From Knoxdaviesia capensis (Eukaryota > Ascomycota > Sordariomycetes > Microascales > Gondwanamycetaceae), in the NCBI GenBank assembly GCA_001510575.1, contig LNGK01000012.1:518389-582388 (forward strand): a stretch of DNA of 64,000 nt, read 5' to 3'. The notes beneath the pieces are model-generated. The model was not told the origin of the DNA. It was given only the letters and a program-made list of their open reading frames with translations, and made no database searches. Positions 56,915-64,000 of this stretch are shown here, piece after piece; within the stretch, counting starts at the first letter, position 1, and each line of letters starts with the position of its first letter. Made by a program: the position numbers and the translations under genes.

Positions 56915-59233
56915 TCACATCCCATCGCCGCTCTGTCCGCCCTGTTCAACGGCATGCAAGGCATCACCAAAGGCTGAATCCTCCATGTCAAGATCCAATC
57001 CGTGGGAATCGAAGCCACTAGCGGAGTCCAAGTCTCCCAACGACGCAAAATCAGTCGTATCGAATCCGGTGCTTCCAGCACCACCACCCGGCGTGCCGGC
57101 AGCAGACGATTGCTTGGTGCTGGGCGGCATCGGCATCGCAGCCGGAAGGCCGGCGGTCGCGTCAGAAGCACCTCCCGCCTTGTCTACCATGACCCAGTCA
57201 CCACCGGGGTGGTCGGGAGATTGGCCCATGGGCTTAGTAACAGCGGGGACAGGGGGCGGAGGAACGGGGGAGACGGAGGGGAGAGGTGCTACGCCGAGGA
57301 CAGCAGGACTAGGTGTGAGCATGCCTGGAGTAGACGTGGCAGACGTACCACTGGGGTTAAGCTGGTCGAGCAGCCCGGCGGCGGTGCCACCCATCTCAAT
57401 ATCTGAGTCGCCAACCATGATGCCACTGTTTTGAGAGCCAGTGTTTGAAGGACGACGCGAAGCCGATGCACTGAGCAAGCTCTGTCCGTTCGCAATGGCC
57501 GGGGGTGGGACCTGCAGAGCAGGCATGGGCGGAGGTGCAGGCGGCTCGTAGCCGCCATCCTGGACACGGTGGACGGTCGAAACGACACGCACACGACGAC
57601 CCATCTGCGATTCAACTGAGCCAACAACTTCTCCAACACGCTTAGGAGGTTTCTGGATCCACTGGCCAGTACCGTCATCCACCTCTTCAGCAAGACCACG
57701 GTCAAGACGCATGGAGTTCTTTCCGCCCTCAAATACGGAGCCCCGGAGCTCCTTTTCTGCATCAAGGATGAACCGGCCGGCCTTGACTTTCGCGAGGGCT
57801 TCCTCGTGTGCCTTCTTCATGGCAGCCAGCTCTTCGTTCGAAGAATCCATATGAGCCTGCACGCGCTTCCGGAACTCGTCGGCCAGGGCTTTGTCGATGG
57901 GCTTGCCATAAGGACGCTCAGGCAGACGCTCTAGAGCATCAGTACCCTGAGCCTCAAAAATTCCCTCAGTGAGAGGCGCAAGAATACCCTTCAGACCAAG
58001 TCCAATATCAGGGGGGTTGATCTTCGAAAGCGGATAGGCGGACGAGATGAGCTCTTCCATCCACTCATGGTTTTGCTGATACCGACCCAGGGCAATGTCA
58101 CGCGGGGTGACCTGATCGAAAAGATCTCCACGGCTGATATCCTCCTCTTCTTCATAGGTTGGCTCAGGGTGGCCCATCGGGGGCTGCGGGGGAGGGACTA
58201 TCTGCGGAGGGGGCGCGGCAGCCTGAGCATGTTGGGCAGCAGCCGAGTGGCGGGCACGCTTCGAAGGGGGTCCTGCAGTCGGCGCATGAGTAGGATATGC
58301 CATCTGCTGCGGGACAGCGCGAGCGTTGACCGGGGCCGAGTACAATTGCTGGCGACCAGTTTCACGGGGGAACTGGAGCTGCGGGTAATTGGCCTTATCG
58401 GAGAGCATGAAATCCTTGCGCTGAATCTGACCAAACTTGAGGATGTACTGGCGCGTGTTTATCTGGTTGTGTACGCGTTCATCGTACGGGATCAGGTTCG
58501 TGGGGATTCCCTCGTTCGGCTCGACTGGTCCGTAGTGTGTGATCCAAAGGTTAGGGTCGGGCTGGGGCGCGTTCGGGTGGGCGCCGGGCGCGGGGACAAG
58601 GCGAAACCGGCGTCTGGCATGGAGAGTATGAGAGTCGCCTGGGACATACCCAGCCTTGTAGAAATAGATTTCCAAAGTCTATTCTCGTGTGTGACGATTA
58701 GCAATGTTAGATTTTCAGCTCTCAGGTTGCATATTATATAGTCACAGAAAAAGAAAACCGCGAGCAGGATGTTTCATCATACCAGTCCATTGCCCAGATC
58801 ATGCTTGAAGATTTGCTCAGGCGGAGCCCAGACATAACCATCAGTGGCAAACTGGACTCCAAGGCGCTGAAGTGGCTGCCACGAAAGCAGGACGGTTCCG
58901 TCTTCCGGGCGTTCGAGGTAAGTCCAGAAGAACGGGCTCTGGGTTTTCGCAAGTCGGGGAGCGTCGAGGAGCCATTTCGTAACTTCCTGGATATCGACAC
59001 GCAGCAGCATAGGATACCGCTGGGTCGAGACAAGGTGGATATGCGGAAGCTAAAGTGAAGTTAACCCTCATGAAGAGGGGGTTCAACGTTAGTGAACCTG
59101 GGACACAATGCGCAAATGTGTGCGTGGGCGCAATCGCATCAACCATCGCGCAGGATGCCAATGGCACGAAACTTCATCTCGGACTGCAACTCACCAGATC
59201 CTGATGGATACTTCTGCTTGGATCTTGCGCCAT
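56915..59233 (-). CDS. ssr4: Ssr4, SWI/SNF and RSC chromatin-remodelling subunit
   Basis: Three exons on the minus strand, 59233-59195, 59049-58783 and 58678-56915, give 689 aa. The N-terminal domain carries the Ssr4 family wording: PHIHLVSTQRYPMLLRVDIQ, EVTKWLLDAPRLAKTQSPFFW, TVLLSWQPLQRLGVQFATDG and YVWAPPEQIF, then IYFYKAGYVPGDSHTLHARR in exon 3. A mid-protein block around ISRGDLFDQVTPRDIALGRY and a helical segment with EELAAMKKAHEEALAKVKAG follow. The C-terminal third is Pro/Gly/Ser-rich and ends in an acidic amphipathic DLDMEDSAFGDALHAVEQGG block. In fission yeast Ssr4 is shared by SWI/SNF and RSC. The first exon is only 13 codons. A GTGAGC donor-like site overlaps the stop codon, so an alternative C-terminus is conceivable. 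Confidence 0.9.
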
Positions 59234-60317
59234 TATCGATGTAGAACGTGCTCGACAATTGGGAGTGGGTTGGGATAGAAAACGAAAATGAGATCGATAG
59301 GTGGCCCTTGGCTTGAAAGCCAAGCCAAAAGCAGCAATTGATAGGAGCCGCAGGATAATGAAAGTGAAATCAATTGATCGGAGAATTAGAAACAATTAGT
59401 AGAAGAAAGTGCGATATGAAGGGCAGACAATTTATGAATCGTCTCAAATACTGTTGTTTTTGAACAATCACCATCATACTTCGCTTTCTTGATTTCCAAA
59501 AAAAATAAGGGTTGACTTCTAGTCGCGTTTTCTGAGTTTCCATTTTTCTCGTGAGTCCTCTAGCCAATCAGGAGATCTGAAAACTGCACGCAAGCCTCAT
59601 CTGTGGCATAGTTAGATTAGTCATTCATATATGTGGCTTCTGCCATATGTATATGCATATCCATCAATAGCGAAGTATTTCTGTGATCAAAGGCAGTTAA
59701 CACAAGATAGTATATCCTTATTCGTTTATTAAATACTTTAGTATGATCAATTGAGGTTTTTCCAGAGTACTTATATATAAAAACGATAGGATTTACATAT
59801 ATACTCAAACTTTCGAAGTAATAGATATTCTTCTTAAAATCAAACCAAGAAAATTCCAGGTTTCGAGACAAGCTATGTGGTGCCCTTATAAAGAATCAAA
59901 AGTGGTCTATGCTAATTGCTCTAATATCACTTAGAGGCATCAAATCAATTGTTCCGGGGGCCCTATGTATGTTAAGCATCACGGTCATGCTTATTTTATG
60001 CTACTCTGTTTTCAAAGAATACCCCAGATATCTCGGTATTCGTTCCAAGTTATTTCTACCCCTTACCAGTTCTTTCTTAACAAGTAGATATACTCGTTCT
60101 TGAGCTTTAGAGGTTACGCCGTAGAACAGGAATCTTCCTCTATCATCATATCTTCATTCTCTATCCATTCACTCTCAAGATTTCTTCTCTTCTTCTTACC
60201 CCCTGTTTCAATCATTGTCAGATTATTTTGTCCAGCTACATCAAGTTTCTATTGTTGTTCACATTGGTCTGTACATGCAGACAGACCCCCATACATAAGT
60301 CTCTTCGTGGATCAACC
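59234..60317. promoter_or_regulatory. divergent upstream region of ssr4 and the Mob-family gene
   Basis: About 1.1 kb between divergent starts. The centre (59.6-60.0 kb) is AT-rich and the right part is a C/T-rich leader before 60318. No coding frame is supported. Confidence 0.5.
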
Positions 60318-61323
60318 ATGGCGACCACACCAACGGACAGCATCACGCTCCCTGAGTTACCGCGCCCGTTGCCGCTCTGGCTGGACGCCGCTTACGCAAA
60401 TCATATTGTAAAAGGAAACTTCATGACACTGAGCACACGTCCCCGAACCGTGGAACAAGGCGAGTGGCTAGCACACCAAGGTATGTCATCCATTACACTT
60501 TAGAGAACAGGACATCCAGTAGTCAGCTCACCCGCGCGGAGCATGTCGCGAGCTCGGTTCTTCGACTTATAGTGAAAGCTGAACTAACAATCCGTGGTTG
60601 GCCAACAGTTGTCGAGCATTACCGCCTTCTATGGAATTTTGTGCGTGTTGTTCACGAAAAAGAGGGCAACGGAACTTCAATCTGTGACCCGGCCACATGC
60701 CCGAAAATGTCGGCTGGCCGGTAAGCACCTACTTATCGGAAACCACAACATCAACCCATGATCGAATTTATCTTTGTCTAACCTCTTTTCTGCTTAGGAA
60801 CCACTCCTACACCTGGCTCAACAGCCGCCGCGAGCCCATTGAGGTTCCGGCCCACGAGTACATTGCGTTGATGCAGCGCTGGATCTCCGGCAAGATCGAC
60901 GATCCAAAGCTGTTCCCCTGCGATGCAGCCAGCACCTCGCACGCTGCCAGTGCCGCCGAGGCCAACCGCGCCGATCCCGGGGCCTGGATCGGAAAAAAGA
61001 GCGGCTTTCCCAAAGAATTCGCAGGCGTTTGCCGTTCCATTTTCCTGCAAATGTTCCGGGTGTATTCACACCTTTATTGGGACCATTTCGTCACGCCATT
61101 CTTTCACCTCGGTCTCGAAAAGCAGCTCAACAGCTGCTTCTCTCATTTCCTTCTCACCGCCACCACCCTCGATATGCTTACCCCTACCGATGTCGAGCCA
61201 ATGCAGCCCCTCATTGATCTCTGGGCGGCTAATGGAACCTTTCCGCCCCAGTCCAAGGCCTACGAGTTTGCCGACTTAAAAGTGGGAAACTATCTGATGA
61301 AGATGTCTTCTTCTGCTCGTTAA
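60318..61323 (+). CDS. Mob-family kinase activator (Mob1/phocein domain)
   Basis: Three exons, 60318-60480, 60609-60720 and 60798-61323, give 266 aa. The Mob fold is complete, including the zinc-site residues Cys80 and Cys85 (ICDPATCPKMSAG) and His183 and His188 (VYSHLYWDHF), in the same spacing as human MOB1. Other blocks are EWLAHQVVEHYRLLWNFV, EPIEVPAHEYIALMQRWI and NSCFSHFLLTA, then the C-terminal PMQPLIDLW. Between LFP and FPKEF there is an Ala/Ser-rich insertion of about 25 residues absent from Mob1. Mob proteins bind and activate NDR/LATS kinases in cytokinesis, polarity and septation. It is clearly not a canonical Mob1. A fungal Mob2-like or separate filamentous-fungal Mob is likely, and which one I cannot fix. 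Confidence 0.85.
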
Positions 61324-62168
61324 TCTTCAGATTACTGTGTCACTTGTTGTTTTTGGGCACATACATATCCATATGGATGGATGATGGTGCTTATCCCTAT
61401 CATTCGCATAGCTTTCTATGCTGCTTTTCGATATCATGCTTGAATCAATTTCAGTTTCACCTGTCCATTTGCTGGGCCATCAATATTGTATCCTATTCAA
61501 AAGCTAGTACTTGAACAGAACCTTGCGTAAACCACTCACTGAGCAGGTGATGGAATACTGGAAACTACTGGATTAAATAAAATAAAGTAAAGATGCAATG
61601 GTAAGAAACAAGTTATAGTATTCTAACTTGGTCCATAAGCTCAGTTTGAAAAAGTGACTTGCCCCGCTGGTCTATCCTGTCTATCCGTGATGCACCTTTC
61701 TAAGCCTACCCCACAACTGCTGTTAGATTCTCTTTGATAGACTTCCTCTATGCCCACATCGCATACATATGAGAGAACATACCTCCTACACTATGATATT
61801 CTTACTCGGTGTTCTAGGTCGCAGTGTCCAAAATAACTGTTCTCTTATCCATATATTATATTCCCTAATAGAGAAGCAAAAGGAATCACTCATCCACTTC
61901 ATGACAGTTGCAAAGCAAATGTTTTCATGTCATAGTAAACCTCTAGCCTTCATATTTAGCCTTCCCATCCATACCTTCAGTAAGAATATGTCATGTCTAA
62001 AGGTTTTGCCATTCCAGCTGGTTCAACTTCTTAATCCTCATGCTCATGCACTCCCATTTCACTCATCACAGGCATCAAGTGTGTCTGGTGCGAAGGTCGC
62101 ACATGTTCATTTAATACACCCCGGTGGGCCCCCACTCACCACGCCAGCCAGTTCTTTGGTAGCACTGC
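61324..62168. other. convergent 3' intergenic region (Mob / 6PGDH)
   Basis: Two genes end facing each other here. The stretch is AT-rich, with no supported coding frame. Confidence 0.5.
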
Positions 62169-63688
62169 TTACGCCTGGTAGGTCGAAGCCGACACATTGC
62201 CACCACGTCCAGTCCAGTTGACATGGATGTCCTGGCCAATGACGTACTTGGCCGAGGCGTGCTCGGGCTTGATGCGGAAGGTATGGGCACCGAAGTAATC
62301 ACGCTGGGCCTGGAGAAGGTTGGCGGGCAGATCCTTGGTACGGTATCCATCGAACCACGACAGGGCAGTTGAGAAGGCGGGGGTGGGAAGACCGAGAAGG
62401 GCGGCCTTGGCAACAACATTTCTCCAGCCAGGCTGGGCGCGGTGGATAGCCTTGTTAAAGAAGTCGTCGAAGAGCAGGTTTTCAAGGTCGGGGTTCTTGC
62501 GGTAGGCAGCGGTGATATCCTTCAGGAAGACTGAGCGGATAATGCAACCACCGCGCCACATGAGGGCAATCGAGGGCTTGTTCAGCTTCCAGCCGTATTC
62601 GCGGGCAGCCTAAAGGAGGAGGAATTGGGGACGAACGTTAGTACATCATATCAGAAGATAGGTGTCAGGAGGAGCTTGGTATTATAAAAGAGCTTACCTC
62701 CTGCATCAGCATGAAACCCTGGGCGTAGGAGATGATCTTGGAGGCATACAGAGCCTGCTCAAGATCCTCAAGGAAGCCCTCCTTGTTTCCATCAAAGCTG
62801 TTCACACGGCCAACATACTCCAGCTTGGTGGAGGCAGTGACACGCTCATCCTTGATGCCAGACAGGCAACGGGCAAGCACAGCCTCGGCGATCAGGGTGA
62901 CGGGCATGCCAAGGTCAAGGGCGTTGATAGAGGTCCACTTTCCAGTTCCCTTCTGTCCGGCCTTGTCAAGGATCTTTTCAACGAGAGGAGTGCCATCGTC
63001 ATCGTTGAAGTACATGATGTCCCGAGTAATCTCAATCAGGAACGAGTCCAGCACGCCCTTGTTCCACTTGGCGAAAGTGTCACCGATCTCCTTGCCGGAC
63101 ATACCCAGGCCACGCTTCATGATGTCGTAAGCTTCACAGATGAGCTGCATGTCACCGTACTCAATACCGTTGTGAACCATCTTGACGTAGTGGCCAGCAC
63201 CCTCGTCACCAACCCACTCGCAGCAAGGCTCGCCGTCGCTCTTGGCAGCAATGCTCTGGAAGATGTCCTTGATGAAAGGCCAGGCCTCCTCGTTACCACC
63301 GGGCATCAACGAGGGGCCGAAGCGGGCACCCTCTTCACCACCAGACACACCCGAGCCGACAAAGCGGATACCCTTGCTGGTGAGGTACTTGGTGCGGCGG
63401 TTGGAGTCGGGGAAGTGGGAGTTACCACCATCGATGATGATGTCGCCACGCTCCAGAAGGGGCAGAAGGCTCTCAATCCAGTCATCGACGGCCTGTCCGG
63501 CCTGGACGAGAAGCATAACACGGCGAGGCTTCTTCAGCTTAGCAACGAACTCTTCGGGAGAGTGGGCGCCAACAATCGACTTGCCCTTGGCCTCGTTGAT
63601 CAGGAAGCGATCGACCTTGGAGATGGTACGGTTGAAAGCGCAGATGGTAAAGCCATGGTCAGCCATGTTCAGAATCAGGTTCTGGCCC
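62169..63688 (-). CDS. gnd1: 6-phosphogluconate dehydrogenase, decarboxylating (5' end missing)
   Basis: Two exons are visible on the minus strand, 63688-62698 and 62609-62169, encoding 476 aa that begin inside the Rossmann fold at GQNLILNMADHGF. The missing start (about 16 residues ending in the AVM of GLAVMGQNL) must lie in an exon beyond the right edge, because no matching sequence precedes the TTAG acceptor up to position 64000. Visible blocks are VMLLVQAGQAVDDWI, the family signature IIDGGNSHFPDSNRR, and the catalytic Lys/Asn/Glu region HYVKMVHNGIEYGDMQLICE. The C-terminus holds QAQRDYFGAHTFR and HVNWTGRGGNVSASTY. The enzyme oxidises 6-phosphogluconate to ribulose-5-phosphate with NADP+ in the cytosolic pentose-phosphate pathway. 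Intron 1 is at least 312 nt, long for this gene set. Confidence 0.96.
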
Positions 63689-64000
63689 CTAATTAGAGAG
63701 AAAGACATCGGGTTAGATTCGAATAATGATGTCAAGCATGTGTTGTGTTCAATATCAGCAAGCCCATATCACTCCATCCTACAACACCACACCTTCCCTG
63801 AGCATGATGATTGAGCCACATCATCGTATTGAATATGACACGGGGAGTCCAAAGCTCTGGATATGTGAAGAGCATGAGTGAAGGAAGTGCGTGCAGGAGG
63901 GTTTGCTCAATAATACAGCACCGGCACACGTATAATAGACAATATCTTCGGCCAAAGCTGCCGGGAAGGAGCAGACGACATGAGAGGAAGGACGGCGCTT
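63689..64000 (-). other. first intron of the 6PGDH gene (partial)
   Basis: The acceptor TCTCTCTAATTAG ends at 63689 and a pyrimidine tract precedes it. No exon encoding the conserved GLIGLAVM start occurs before the window ends, so the intron extends past position 64000. Confidence 0.7.

Noticed and set aside
56467..57171. Possible extra C-terminal exon of ssr4
   Set aside because: A GTGAGC donor overlaps the stop, but no strong acceptor or conserved downstream peptide was seen; kept only as a remark on the gene.
62662..63696. 344-codon frame antisense to 6PGDH
   Set aside because: Mirror of the highly conserved 6PGDH exon.
1..64000. tRNA, rRNA, CRISPR, intact transposon
   Set aside because: Looked for T-loop GGTTCRA contexts, terminal repeats, transposase or reverse-transcriptase motifs and regularly spaced repeats; nothing convincing was found by eye.

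Overview
The window is eukaryotic nuclear DNA from a filamentous ascomycete, most likely a member of the Eurotiales (Aspergillus/Penicillium type). Genes are split by short GT...AG introns (about 50-150 nt) with CTAAC/CTGAC-like branch points, leaders are long and pyrimidine-rich, and the gene set (RacA, Sch9 kinase, CENP-T, Ssr4, methylcitrate dehydratase, a fungal GT2 polysaccharide synthase) is that of the Pezizomycotina. I see no operons, CRISPR arrays, tRNAs or rRNAs. All exon joins are my own reading of splice sites and reading-frame continuity. Coordinates in multi-exon entries run from start to stop codon, with exons listed in the evidence.

Layout. 1-3.4 kb: gene-free, with a C/T-rich leader. 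3.4-5.0 kb: septin-family GTPase (+). 6.9-9.6 kb: telobox Myb protein of Tbf1/Taz1 type (-), divergent from a Nop6-like ribosome-biogenesis RRM protein (+, 10.7-11.8 kb). 13.3-14.6 kb: RacA GTPase (-), then a 5.9-kb gene-free stretch. 20.5-22.5 kb: CENP-T-like kinetochore protein (+), converging on SURF1/Shy1 (-, 22.6-23.9 kb). 25.2-27.3 kb: fumarase (+). 28.3-29.7 kb: EAF-family elongation protein (+). 31.8-33.7 kb: 2-methylcitrate dehydratase (+). 35.1-36.4 kb: secreted Asn-repeat protein (-). 36.4-43.5 kb: gene-poor, with remnants of a DUF2828 gene and an Old Yellow Enzyme gene, then an AT-rich repeat-bearing segment. 43.5-45.0 kb: single-exon GT2 polysaccharide synthase (+). 46.1-49.7 kb: Sch9-type AGC kinase (-). 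49.7-56.9 kb: gene-poor, with one possible small spliced gene. 56.9-59.2 kb: Ssr4 SWI/SNF-RSC subunit (-). 60.3-61.3 kb: Mob-family protein (+). 62.2-64.0 kb: 6-phosphogluconate dehydrogenase (-), whose first exon lies beyond the right edge.

Functionally this is mostly a housekeeping neighbourhood: polarity and cytokinesis (septin, Rac, Mob), chromatin and transcription (Tbf1-like, Ssr4, EAF, CENP-T), nutrient signalling (Sch9), mitochondrial metabolism (SURF1, fumarase, methylcitrate dehydratase) and the pentose-phosphate pathway. The points most worth following are: the telobox protein gene carrying telobox motifs in its own divergent promoter, with similar motifs across the window's intergenic DNA; a 948-nt in-frame stretch in the Sch9 gene bounded by splice-like sites; the AT-rich GT2 island beside two gene remnants; and the Asn-repeat secreted protein, encoded by a length-variable-looking microsatellite. 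I found no convincing wholly new multi-gene system.
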